DNA from: Cyanophora paradoxa
Taxonomy: Eukaryota > Glaucocystophyceae > Cyanophorales > Cyanophoraceae
NCBI GenBank assembly: GCA_004431415.1
Contig: QPMI01000409.1
Span: forward strand, 470,508 to 534,507
Length of the DNA stretch: 64,000 nt
Direction: 5' to 3'
The translations under genes were made by a program, and so were the position numbers. The notes beneath the pieces are model-generated. The model saw nothing but the letters and a program-made list of their open reading frames with translations, was not told the origin of the DNA and did not search any database. Below, piece by piece: positions 30,701-41,511 of the stretch (position 1 is the stretch's first letter; each line of letters begins with the position of its first letter).

Positions 30701-33700
30701 GGCGGCCTCGAGCCCCCGGCCCAGGACTCGGTCTCCTCGGAGGGCCCTCCCAGCGCCGGCGGCAAGGGCGCGGAGGCGGAGGCGGAGGCGGTGCGGGGGA
30801 ACGGGGCGGGCGGGGCGGAGGGCGGGGCGGGGCGGCGGCGCGGGGCCCCGCGGCGCTGCGGGGCTCGTCGTCAACGGAGGGCCCCGTGGCGGTGCTGGAG
30901 ACGAGCGCCGCCTCCTCCTCCGCCTCCGCCTCCGCCTCCGCGCCGGCCTCCCCCAGCGACGGCCCCGCCGACGCCCAGCCGCCCAGGCGCCCCCGCCGGC
31001 CGCCGCCCCCGCCGCCGCCGCGGGGCCGGGCCGGCGGGGGCGGCCGCGGAGCAGGGGCAGCAGGGGCAGGGGCCCTCGGGGGCGGGCGTGGCGTCGGGGC
31101 CGTCGCCGACGGGGGCGGAGGGCAAGTCGCCCTCGGCTGCCGGCGACGGCTCCAGCGGCTCGTCTGACACCACCTCGTCCGGCGAGGAGGAGGGCGAGGG
31201 CGGCGGCAAGGACGCCCGGCGGCGGGCCAAGGCGCGGCGGCAGCGGCGGGCGGCGCGGCGCGGCGAGAGGGAGCGGCGGCAGAAGCAGGGGCGGGGCGGG
31301 GCGGACTGGGACCGGATCGAGGCGGATCTGGAGGAGAAGGCGGGGGGCCGGACGCAGCGGCGGGTGCAGATGCTGCTGGCGGAGACCTCCTTCCTGAAGC
31401 GCAACTACTCGATCAAGCCCTCGCAGACCTTCGTCGACAGGAAGCGCCGCGCCTCCGCCGAGGAGCAGCCGCCCCTCCACGCCGCCCCTGCCCCCGCCCC
31501 CGCCCCCGCCGCTGTCGCGGCGGCTGCCGACGGGGCGGGCGGCGCGCCCACGGAGGAGGAGGTCCTCCGCTACGAGATGGCGAACCCGTTCCAGGGCCCC
31601 ATCGTGCGCCGCCGCCCCCCGCGCCCGCCCCGCCCGCCCGTGCGCGCGCGCTTAGCCCCCGCGCAGGAGAAGGTGTCGCTGGCGGTGCAGGTCTTCCTCG
31701 TGCTCCTCACCCTCGCCTCGGTGGCCGTCGCCTTCGTGCCCCTCTACAACTACGAGCCCCTCGCCCCCCGCACCGAACAGGCCCTCGTGCGGCCCCGCCC
31801 CCCCTCGATCGAGCGCGCCCCTCGCCTTGCCCGTCCGTCTCACGCAGAGGCGCCCCCCCCCCCCCCCCAGGCCTGGTTCGACTTCTTCACGACGACGACC
31901 TTCATGGTCGACTTCGTGGCGCGATACGTGCGCCCTGCTCTTCCGTTCCTCGGGGCGGGCGCCGAGCGGGCGGACCCCTCCCTCAGGTGATGCGGGACCG
32001 GGGGGCGACGCCGGGCCTCCGGAGCTACGTGTGGGCCAACAAGTGGGACATCCCCTCGCGTGCGCGCCGCGCAGCGTCGCCCCCCTCGAGCGATCGCGCT
32101 GAGGGGCCGCGCGGGGGGCAGTGATCCCGGACATCCCGGGGGTGGCGGACGCCGGATTCCTCTCGTTCCTCGTCATCACCCGCCTCACCCGGTGCCCTCC
32201 GCCGCCCCGCCCCGTCCCCGCCCCGACCCGCCGTGCACCAACACCCGCCTCGGCGGCAGGCTGCTGCGCATCCTGCGCGTCTTCCGCCTCTTCCGCCTCG
32301 TGCGGCTCTACCACCGCCTCACCCACGCCTCCCTCCTCGTCATCCTCATCGTCGAGCGGCCCATGTGCGCCCGCCCCAGCGCCCCCTAGGGCCCCATCCG
32401 AGCCCTCTGAGCCCCTGCATGTCCTCCCCCCAGCATGTTCCTGTCGCTGGTGACGGTGCTTGTCGTGCTGCTCGCCTCGGTCATCCTCAAGATCGTCGAG
32501 CAGGACACCAACGAGGGCTTCCGGTCCGAGCGCCCCCACGCCCCCGCCGCCCCAGTCTCGCTTACCGCCGCCCCCCTGCCCCCCCCGCAGCGACTTCGGC
32601 AACGTCGTCTGGTACACCCTCGTCACCCGTGCGGCCCTCCCGCCCCCGCCCGCTCACCCTCCGGCGCCCTACATCGCGGCGGGCCGACCGGGGGCGGGGC
32701 GGGGCAGAGGCGACGATCGGGTACGGGGACTACAAGGCCGGCACGGGCTTCGGGCGGGCCATATCCATGGTCCGCTCCCGCCCCGCCCCGCCCCGCCCCG
32801 CCTGGACCCGCCCTCGCGCTCGCCCTCAGCGCCGTCCCCCGCAGGCGAACGCGATGCTGGGGATCGGCCTCCTGGGCGCCCTCTCGGGCAAGGCCGTCGA
32901 GCGCTTCCTCACCGCCGACGCCTCGTGCGCCCGCTCACGCCCGCCCGCCCCCCGCTCCGCCCCGGCGAGCGGCGGGGCGCAGGCAGGCGAAGCGGATCCG
33001 GAGCGCGCGGCACGCGCAGCAGAAGACGCTCTACGACGAGGGCTGCCTCCGCCGCCTCTGGGACATCCGCAACCCCCTCTCGGCCGTGCTCCCCCGCGAC
33101 CCCCTCGCCGCCCTGCGCTCCGCCGGCGCCCTCGCCCCCTCCGAGGCCGGCGGCGGCGGCCCGCCCTCGAGCGGGGGCGACCCGCGGGCCTCGCCGGCGC
33201 CGAGCCGCGGGGCCGCCTCGGCCGTCTCGGCCCTGGCGCGGCTCGGGCGGCAGGTCTCCCAGACCCTCTTCCGCTCCGTCTCCCTCGCCTCCTCCCCGCC
33301 CGCCTCCCTCCCCGCCATAGCACCCCCGGCCCCCGGCCCCAGGCCGCCCCCAGCCCCGTCCCCAGCCCGCCCTCCGCCCCAGCCCCACGCCCGCCGCCCG
33401 CGAGCCGCCGGCGCTGCCGCCGCCGTCGCCGATGGGGGCCGGCCCCGAGATGGTGCCCCGCGAGCCCTCGCCGATCAACAAGCAGCAGGCGGATCGGGTG
33501 GGGTTCCCGACCCGCGCCCCTGGCGACTCGGAGACGACCGTGAGCGGCGGCGGCGGGGCGCGCCCGCGGGTCCCCTCGGAGACGCCCCTGCCGGAGCGGC
33601 CGGTCTCGCCGGGGGGCGTGAGCGCGACGAGCGGGGCGGGGGCGGTGGGCGGGGGGATCACGGGCCGCGTGCGCAAGCTGGTGGCGCGCGCCTCGGCCTC

Positions 33701-35393
33701 GTGGGCCCTCGGGAACGACTACAAGGACGCCGCGGCGACGCCCCTCGACCTCCTCCGCAAGCTCATGCGCTCCGCGGGGCTCGACAGCCGGCGCCGCTCC
33801 GGCCTCAAGGGCTCCTTCGCGGATTTCTGGGCGGAGCTGCAGCGCATCGTCTTCGAGCCGCCCCGGCAGAACGAGCTCGCCATCGAGAAGCTCTTCACGA
33901 TGCTGCACCACCAGCGCGCCGGCGACGGGCGCGTGCCCCTCCCCTACTACGACCTCTCCGACCCCCTCGACCAGCGCGAGATGCGCCTCGACGAGGTAAG
34001 CGAGCGGGCGAGCGAGCGAGCGCCCCTGCGCCGCCCCTTGGCACCCTCCCTCGCCGCCCCTGACCGCCTTCCCCCTCGCCTCCCCGGGGGGCAGCTGCTG
34101 GCCAAGTTCGGGGTGGACAAGCGGCCGGACTTTGACGACATCCGCGACCAGGTCCTCACCGTCCTCCTCCTCGAGGAGCGCTTCCAGTCCGCCCGCTGGT
34201 GCCTCGACCGCCTCCGCTACAGGGTCCGGCCCCCGCCCCCGCCCGCTTGCTTGCTCCTCGTCGAGCTGCGCCCCTCTGAGCCTCCGCTCGCAGCCGCTGG
34301 CGACCTGGCACCGGCCGCTGGTGGAGCCGTCCTGGGCGGGGCCGCCCCCGCGCCTCCGCATCGCCCGCTTCCGCTGGCGCCGCGCCGCCGTCACCGTGCG
34401 CGCCGCCGTGCGCTGGCGGGCGCTCGGGCGGGCGGCGGGAGCGGGATGCACCGCGGCTCGCTGGCGCACATCTACGAGCCCGGGGCGGGCGAGGACTGGG
34501 ACAAGCAGCCGGCGGAGCGCCGCGGCTCGCTGCCGCGCTCGCTCACCGTCTCGCGGCCGGCGGCGCTGGGCGGGGCGGCGGCGCTGACGGCCTCGCCGGC
34601 CCTCTCGCCGCTGCTGGCACCAGCGGAGCCGGCGCGCTTCACCGTGCTGCCTGAGCCGGGGCGAGACGCCGGCCTCAGCAAGTCCTTCCGCATCCCCTTC
34701 TCCCTCTCCTTCGCCCGCAGGCCCTCCGCCTCCCCCGCCCCGCCCCCGCCCGCCCCCTCGTCCTCCATCCGCCCGCCCAGCCTCGAGTCGGGCATGGGCG
34801 CCCCCGGCGCCGGCGGCCCCGGGACGGCCGCGCACACGCCCGAGGGCTCCCTGCAGAACGGCAATGCGCTTCCTGCGGCGGAGGCGGCGGCGGCGCTCCC
34901 CTCGCCGCACCTCTCGGCGCGGGCGGGGCCGCGGCCGGCGGGGCGCGTGCAGACGGTGGCGGAGGAGGAGGAGGAGGACGAGGCGCCCGACCTCGGCCTC
35001 CACGTCGAGAGCGCAAGGTCCGCCCCCGCCCCACCCCCCCCCCCCCCCCCCCCCCCCCACCCCAGCCCCCCTCGGGGAGCTTTGCGCTTCCGAGGAGCGC
35101 AGTCTGACGGCGCCGGCAGCGAGGAGGAGGAGGAGGGGGACGGGGAGGAGGCGGGGGCGGGGCCCCTGACCTCGAAGAGCCGGGGCTCGGGGAGCCACTC
35201 GGGCAAGTCGCGGGGCGCCCGCCGCCTCCCCAGCGCCGGCGCCCGGGACGAGCAGCAGCAGCAGGCGGCGATCCCCGGCCGCATTGCCTCCCTTGAGGAG
35301 GCCCCGGGGGGCGACGCGCCGTCCCTCTCCCCGCCCCCCGCCCCCGGCATCCGCCACCGCGCGCCCCGCCCCGCCCCCGACCCCGACGCGTGA
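27765..35393 (+). CDS. Voltage-gated K+ channel fused to a large secreted-type ectodomain
   Basis: ATG 27765 opens a signal peptide (KGPRRRGAALTFLCLCLLAA, cut near AHA). A 600-700-residue ectodomain of unknown fold follows, ending in a thrombospondin-3-like acidic segment (DLDKDNDDAWDAVDAFPLLG, WDSDNDG, then GVGDSEDL; about 30058-30240). One membrane helix (WGLVMAMLILGTAAVVAIEA, about 30390-30450) leads without a stop codon, in the same exon, through 390 residues of basic/coiled-coil and low-complexity linker. The channel core follows: S1 VSLAVQVFLVLLTLASVAVA, S2 near FFTTTTFMVDFVARY, S4 RLLRILRVFRLFRLVRLYHR (about 32262-32330, arginine every third residue), S5 FLSLVTVLVVLLASVILKIV, selectivity filter TIGYGD (32713-32730) and S6 AMLGIGLLGALSGKAVERFL. 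The cytoplasmic tail of about 700 residues has LLRKLMRSAGLDSRRRSG and a low-complexity end at 35393; splicing at 34225-34450 is unclear. Extracellular N-terminus plus extra helix recalls BK-channel S0. Two adjacent genes remain possible. Confidence 0.75.
35034..35058. repeat. 25-nt C homopolymer in the tail of the channel gene
   Basis: Run of 25 C after an intron-like donor (AAG then GTCCGCC) in the 3' part of the K+ channel gene. It is probably intronic; if it were exonic it would encode polyproline. Confidence 0.85.
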
Positions 35394-36632
35394 GCGCTAC
35401 AGCTAGCCTCGTTCGCTGGTGGCTAGCTAGCCTGTAGCTAGGAGCAGCACATCTGCGGTCTACGCCGGGCGCTTTATTTATTCGATTTCATTTATGGCAC
35501 GCTGCTGCACGCTTAGAATTTTGTGGCGAGCAAGGTCGGGTGCACGTGGGGGGATGGGATCGGGCCTTAGATGACCTCGCCGTCGAGCTCCACTGCCGCG
35601 CGGGCCCGGCCCGGCCCGCATGCGCAGTGCGCGCGCGCCGGCCGCGGCGGCCCATGGCCAGCAGGCTGCAGCAGCCTCATCAGCCAGCCTGGCCGGCGCC
35701 TGGCTCGCCGCCGGGCTGGCCACGCAGCTGCAGCTGCAGGCAATTGCGCAAGATTAATGGCAGCGCGCGCCGCGCGCGGCGCGGGGCATTTCCGAGCGCA
35801 TATGCATGCGCAGCGCTAATTATAATAGCGGTCTCTTAAGCTTAAGCTTGGCTAGCCGCCTGAGCACTAAAGCTAGCGCCTCTGGGTGATCTAGTCTCGC
35901 CAACCTAACGCTGTTTAAATTCACAGTTCAATCAGACAAAATACGTATACTGGGCAATAAAGCAGATCTAGATCAGGTTTCAAGTTTCCCGGATCAGATC
36001 ACTCAGATCGGATGGTGACTCACGTCGATGACGCAACAGAGGTTTTCGTGTCGGTAGGTTGGTCGACCGGCGCTGAGGGGGCGCCCTTCGCACGGGAGGC
36101 ATCGCCTGCACCGATGTCGGTGCCTTGACGAGCGCGCTACCTTCGAAGTCGCCTTGACTATCTACCCCCGCCTTCTGTTCCGCGCCGCGCGGACCCGAGG
36201 CTTCGCGCGCGTCGCCCACCGCCGGCCGATCGATCGACTCGCGGCGACTTGGACGCTGGGAGCCTGGGACGCGTACGCGCGACTAGATCGGATACCTGCA
36301 GTTAGCCGCCGGTAGAACCAGAAGCGCGACGTGGCTGCAGCCTGCGCATCGGCGGCCGCTTCAACGGCCGCAGGATCCACGCGCGCTCGGAGCCGCTGAG
36401 TGGCTGGGAGGCTGGAGCATCGTCGCGCGCGAGCATAGATCGACGGCTCAGCGAGCAGCTGCAGCAAGCGTACGGAGCCGCGCCGCGAGCGGCGCAAATC
36501 TAGATCTAGATCTCGATCTGCCTCGATTGGGACCGCGGCCGTCCGGAGCGCGCGAAGCGAACGAGCTGCAGGCGGGCTCCCCCCTGCACATACGGAAATC
36601 CAGATATCGATAAGCCAGCAGGCGGAGGTGCG
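35394..36632. other. Gene-free interval upstream of the bZIP gene
   Basis: 1.24 kb without a supported gene. It contains CTCTTAAGCTTAAGCTT at 35832-35848 and TCTAGATCTAGATCTCGATC near 36499-36518, both built from stacked palindromes (CTTAAG, AAGCTT, CTAG, AGATCT). It also has many GCTAGC and CAGCTG words. The promoter of the bZIP gene should lie in the last few hundred bases; no TATA box was recognised. Confidence 0.4.
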
Positions 36633-39429
36633 ATGGCGCCGAGCGCACAAGACACAGACGGGCAGGAGTCGGACTGCGGGCTGTCCAGGGCCGACGATAA
36701 GAAAATCAGGAACCGCGAGGCCTCCCGGCGCTTCCGGTGCGCGGGGCTCCGAGTGCCGGGAGAATAGCTTAGTTTCGTCGCCTGATTTCCGGGCCCGCGC
36801 GCAGAGAAAAGAAGAAGGTGCGAGGCGGCAGCTGTGCAGCACATTGTGGGCGCCTCCGGGATGCCCCTCGCATACGAAAATGCTGACCTCGCGGCTCATG
36901 CCAGGCCTGCGAGCGAAAGCTCGCAGAGGAGAATGCGGTCCTCAAAGATGAGATGGTGCGCATGCGAGACGAACGTTGCTTTGATTTGTTCCGGATCCGC
37001 CGCGTCGCCCCTAACTGCCCCGCCCCGGCCCGGGCCGCGGGAACCGTCAGGAGCACCTTCGGAAGAAGCTCGCGAGCACGCACGTGGACGCGGCCGACGC
37101 GATCAGCGACATGCACAGCGCCATGGTCCGCCGCCCCGGCCCCGGCCCCGGCCCCGGCCCCGCCCCCGCCGACGCGGGGCGAAGAGGAGCGCGATCGAGC
37201 ACCTGGTGCGGGGCCTGCCCGACGCCCTCGCGCCCAACATCGAGAAGGCCCTCAACGGTGCCCGCCCCCTGCCCCTAGATCTAGATCTGCAGCTGCCGCC
37301 TCGAGCTCAGCCTCGAAACTCGAAACGCGCGCCCGCGCCCCCCACCGCGGTCCGAGCGGCGGGGCGGGGGCCGCAGCCAAGGCGCAGGCGTACACGACGG
37401 TCACCCAGGTGCGCGGGGCCTCGCTTTAGGTAAGGGGGCCGCCCCGCCGGTCTCACGCCGGCCCCGCCGGGCCACCGCGCAGCTCATCAAGGACCTGCCG
37501 CACATCATCCCCCCATCGCCTACGCAGAGGTGGCCCCCGTCCCCTTCGATTCCCCCCCCCCCCCCGACCCTCGCGCCCCCGTCTGACCCTGCTTCTCCCC
37601 CCCCTCCTCCCCCAAGATCCACATGTGGTGCGAATCCACACCATCCGCGCGGAAAGCCGCGCCGTGCAGGAAGCGGGGCCCGCAGCTGACCGCTCGCCCC
37701 CGCCCCCGCCCCGCCCGGATTCCAGGGTCATGTCCAACTGGATCGACCTGCAAAAGGAGGGCGTCGGTGCGCCCGCCCAGCTCCCGGCCGGCCGGCCCAT
37801 GGTCGGCGAGCTGATACGCCGCGCGCCGCGCGCAGAGCCGAAGGAGGGCCTGCTGCGGGACGTCTTCCGCATGTTCAAGGGCAAGCGCTTCCGCCAGTGC
37901 CCCGTCTCCAGGGAGCAGGTCCAGGTCCGCTTCCGCCCCCCGCGCCAGCCGAAGCGACCCCGGCGCGTCTCACTCCAGCGACCTCGGGGGCGCCCGGCTG
38001 GCGGCGGCCTCGCAGTCGATCCTGGACTGGTACGTGGAGGCGGAGCCGCGCTACCTCAAGTCCCTCGAGAACAAGCGCCGCCTCCGCCGTGCCCGCCCCC
38101 GCCCCCGCCCCGCCCCGGCCCCCCCACGCGCCGGCGCTGAGGTCGGGGCGGGCGGGGCGGGGGCAGAGCTGCTGGAGGAGGCGTCGGCGCTCGCGAAGGA
38201 GGTCGAGGACGACGACCGCTGGTTCCGCACCAAGGCCCGCCCGCCCCCGCCCCGCCCCCGCTCCGCCCCGCCCCCGCCCCGCCTCGTGCAGAGCCTGACC
38301 CCGGGGCGCGCGCAGGTGGAGACGCACACGCTGAGCAACCTGCGGCCGGAGCAGATCGCCGCCCGCTTCGCGTGGTTCGACTCCCACATGCCCGCCCTGC
38401 AGGCGCGTGCACGTTTGCAGTTGTTCTGAACTGCGTCCAATCTTGGAGCTCACTCCGCCCCCCGCAGGACGCGATCGTGGGGTACCGCTTCAGCCTGGCG
38501 AGCCCGCACACGACGAGCCCGCCGGCGGCCCTCCCGCCGGCCTCCGGGTCCCGCGCGGGGAGCGTGCGCAGCCCGCGGAGCGCCAGCGGGTCGAGCCCCT
38601 CGCCCCGCCGCCGCACCGGTACCGGCGCCAGCTCCGGCGAGGGCGAGGGGCCGGCGCCCCCGGCGGCCGAGCGCAGGGCCCGCGCCCGCCCGCCGCCGTC
38701 GCCGCCGCCGCCGCCTGCGCATCGTCGCGATCGAGCCCCGCCCCCGCCCCCGCTGCCGAGGCGGTGAACGCCGCGTCGGCCCTCCTCCCGCCCGTCTCCT
38801 CCGCCTCCTCCTTCGACCGCGAGCCGGGCCTGGCTTACATAAAGGCCGTCGCCGCCGCCGCCGCCGCCCCGGGACCGGCCCCCGCCGCCGCCCTCGGCCT
38901 GGGCAGGCTCCGCAAGCGGGGCGCGGAGACCCCGCCGGCCGGCCGCCTGACGGTGCCCGCTCCGCCGCTGGGGTACGCGGCGCCGGGCGTGGGGGCCGGC
39001 CCGCGGGCGCGCTGCAGTCGGAGCTGCTGCGGGATCTGATCCGGGACGCCGTGACGCGGGAGCTGACCCACTTCCTGGACGCCTCGGGGGCCGCGCCCCA
39101 CGCCGGCGCCCCCTGGGCCCCGACCTCGGCCCCGCCCTGCCCCACGCCCACGCCCACGCCCACGCCGCCGTGCCCCCCGCCGGGGCCGGCGGGGCGCCGC
39201 ACGCCCACGGCCTCGCGCACGAGGGCATCCCCTTCCTCTCCGTGCGCGCCCCGCGGCCGCCTTGCCCGCCTGGTGCCGGTTCGAGCCCTCTGACCGCGCC
39301 GGCGCGCCCCAGAACTTCTACGCGATGCACCCGGAGCTGCCGACGCTGGACGCCCCCGGCAACTTCTCCCTCGGCATCGGCGGCGCCGGCCGCAACTCCC
39401 ACAACGACCTCTCCAACGCCCTCTTATAG
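36633..39429 (+). CDS. bZIP-type DNA-binding protein with unknown C-terminal domain
   Basis: Starts MAPSAQDTDGQESDCGLSRA. The basic region DKKIRNREASRRFR continues over an intron to EKKK, then after a second intron ACERKLAEENAVLKDEM, the beginning of the leucine zipper. The basic region fits the bZIP pattern (N-x2-A-x-R-R-x-R), so this is likely a nuclear transcription factor. Downstream exons are short: EHLRKKLASTHVDAADAISD, IEHLVRGLPDALAPNIEKAL, VRIHTIRAESRAVQEAG, MSNWIDLQKEGV, EGLLRDVFRMFKGKRFRQC, ASQSILDWYVEAEPRYLKSL, VETHTLSNLRPEQIAARFAW. They look like a mainly helical domain I cannot assign. A Ser/Pro-rich low-complexity part follows, then NFYAMHPELPTLDAPG, and the protein ends SHNDLSNALL with TAG at 39427-39429. 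A GC-AG intron donor lies at 38235. Start chosen as the first ATG in frame with the basic region. Confidence 0.65.
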
Positions 39430-41511
39430 CCCCCGGCCGCACCTGCAAAAGCCCCCAGAGTGTGCATCGGGCTACATCTTGCGTTTAGTGGCACTGGGGA
39501 TTAAGTTAGTCGGTTATTCGCTCTTCCGGTCTTTGCGTCGACGTCCCCACTTGACCTTCTGTAGAGCTTTTTGTGCAGACCCCCCCCCCCGCTCCTCTCA
39601 AACACCTTATTCACAGTAGCTATAGGCGTCGTTCGTGCGACTTGGTAAGGCAGCTGTAGACGTAGTTCACGTTATCGTCAGCGACGGGGCGCTCAGAATC
39701 GAGAGTCTTTAATTTGTTTTGTAGTCCGTAAGAGTTGGGCAGGTTTATTTCCTTTCGCGTGCGTGTCTGCCCAGCCCTGCGGCTGCCCCGCGGCGACTGT
39801 AATTATATCTATCAGATTTCGCCGCAATTTTTGGTCGATGTCGGATTAGTTGGGGAAGGGTAAAACACTTCCCCTGTCCCTCTCCTTTGGGCCCAACCCT
39901 GCCCCAAATCCCGTTTCCCCGACTTCCTCAAAACCCGGGCCGCGCGGTACACCCTGAAAGCCCATCCCTAGGGGACCCCGGAACCAAGTCTCCCGGTCCC
40001 GTCCGACCAAAGGGTGATCCAGGAACAGGCACCAACACCCGGGACAAAAATGGGTCCAGCGATGTACAGGGAGCAGATATACGGGCCAGACCAGTTCGAG
40101 ATCGATGCTCGCATTATTCCCGACATTCTGTACTGCGAGAGCGAGGCCGGGCGCGAGCGCGGTCGCGTAGGAGGACGTCGCGCGCGCTAGCCAATCACAA
40201 TGGAGAGTCCGTTAACTTACCCTGCGAAAACCTCTTAAGGTACCCCCCCCGGCCGCTTTCTCCCCCGGCCGCGGGCGCCGCAGCTCGGCTCGGCTCAACA
40301 ATGGTTACGCCTCTCGCGCGCGTGGCAGTTTGCTGTGGCTCAGCGGCTAGCCGTGCCAGCCGCTCACGCTTCACCCGCGCCAACCGCGCACGCCCCGACG
40401 GAATTGCACAAGCCGGCCGCAAGCCAGCCGCACTTGGCCGGCTATGCCACTTGCAACAAGCCGACGCCCGCGCGGCGCGCGCGCCGCGCGACGCAGAGCC
40501 CCCGCGCGCGCGCGATGCGCATGCCTGCTGCAGCCGCGCGCTGATCATGAGCTGGCCCGCTGCGCCGCTTTCTGAGCGGAGCGTGAGCTTGAGCAGCGTC
40601 CCCGCGCGCGCCCGCGCCCAGATCGCGCGGAGGCCCAGGCCAGCCGGCGCCGGCGCCGCGCGCCTCCGCGCCACGCGCGCCGTGACGCACACATGTACAT
40701 GTGCACTCGTGCACCCGCCACGCCTCACGCGCGCGACGGTCGCGGGGCATGCGCAGGAGCTCGAGCACGTCCACATCATGGCATGTACACAAGGTTAACG
40801 TTCAATTTGCGAGCCATCCCCCGGCCCGCCCCCGAAGCCCGCGCCCTATATAGCTAGGCCCTGAGGCCTACCTTTAGAGGACAGCTCGCCTCGATATCGA
40901 TCGCGAGGACATGTACAGCTCGCCTGGCATGGCCAGCCTCGGAGCCGGCCCGGCGGCTCGCCCGCCCACCGCGCGCCCTCTTAAGCTTAAGCTGATCATG
41001 AAGTCCCTGCTCTCTGCATCATGGCATCTAGATCTAGATCTTCGGATTCGCCGAGGTTAAATGCCCTTCCCCGGACCCAACTGACGTCGACGCGCGCGGC
41101 AAGTCAGTGGCCCTTTATATTCGAATTCAAAGGGCTCATATCTTGGCCTGATGATTGATACCCAGAACGGATCCCTCTGTAGGTAGGATTTCGCTGTACA
41201 CTTAGAGTTGTTTATTTCCGGATCCGAGTTCTTTAACTTAAGTTAGTCTAGCCTACTAGGCTAGTAGCAGGCCGGTCTCGATTTCATCTTTTGCGCTCTG
41301 AGCTGTCAGTGTGGTGGTTCCATGATTTGCGTTCCCCTGAAATGTTTCGTGTCCTGCATCTTTGATATCATGAATGATTGTATACATTTGGTCCCCATCG
41401 ATTCGTGCGGGGGCGGGGGCGCGGGGCCGGGGCGAGCCTCGGAGGGGCCCCCGGCGCGGACCGTGGGGTCGGAGAGAGGGCGGGCGGGCGCCGGGGCCGG
41501 GGCCTGGCGGC
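39430..41511. other. 2.1-kb convergent spacer, palindrome-rich
   Basis: Lies between two stop codons (bZIP + and ARM-like gene -). Much of 40300-40800 is alternating GC-rich palindromes (GCGCGC, GCCGGC, GCATGC, TGTACA). CTCTTAAGCTTAAGCT at 40978-40993 repeats the motif at 35832. CTAGATCTAGATC is at about 41027-41039 and TGACGTCGAC at 41082-41091. CTATATAGC near 40847 looks TATA-like but no gene start follows. One 46-codon ORF is listed separately. Confidence 0.4.
40050..40190 (+). CDS. Possible 46-codon small ORF (hypothetical)
   Basis: ATG in a good context (ACAAAAATGG) opens MGPAMYREQIYGPDQFEIDA, RIIPDILYCESEAG and a short Arg/Gly tail before TAG at 40188-40190. Its amino-acid mix (Tyr, Ile, Asp, Glu) differs from the Ala/Arg/Pro bias of chance reading frames in this DNA, which is the only reason to list it. 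It may be a small protein, the first exon of a longer gene, or chance. No family recognised. Confidence 0.2.
   Translation: MGPAMYREQIYGPDQFEIDARIIPDILYCESEAGRERGRVGGRRAR

Noticed and set aside
32826-35357. Very long open frame (over 800 codons) on the minus strand opposite the K+ channel tail
   Set aside because: It is the antisense shadow of GC-rich coding sequence, rich in Arg/Gly/Ala with no domain. The plus strand carries recognisable channel sequence with introns.
39887-40798. Open frame of 303 codons in the bZIP/ARM spacer
   Set aside because: Composition is Arg/Ala/Pro-biased and runs through palindrome arrays. No motif; chance frames of this length are common at such GC.
40843-40856. 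TATA-like CTATATAGC as a promoter
   Set aside because: It lies between two convergent genes, and no reading frame with coding character starts shortly downstream.
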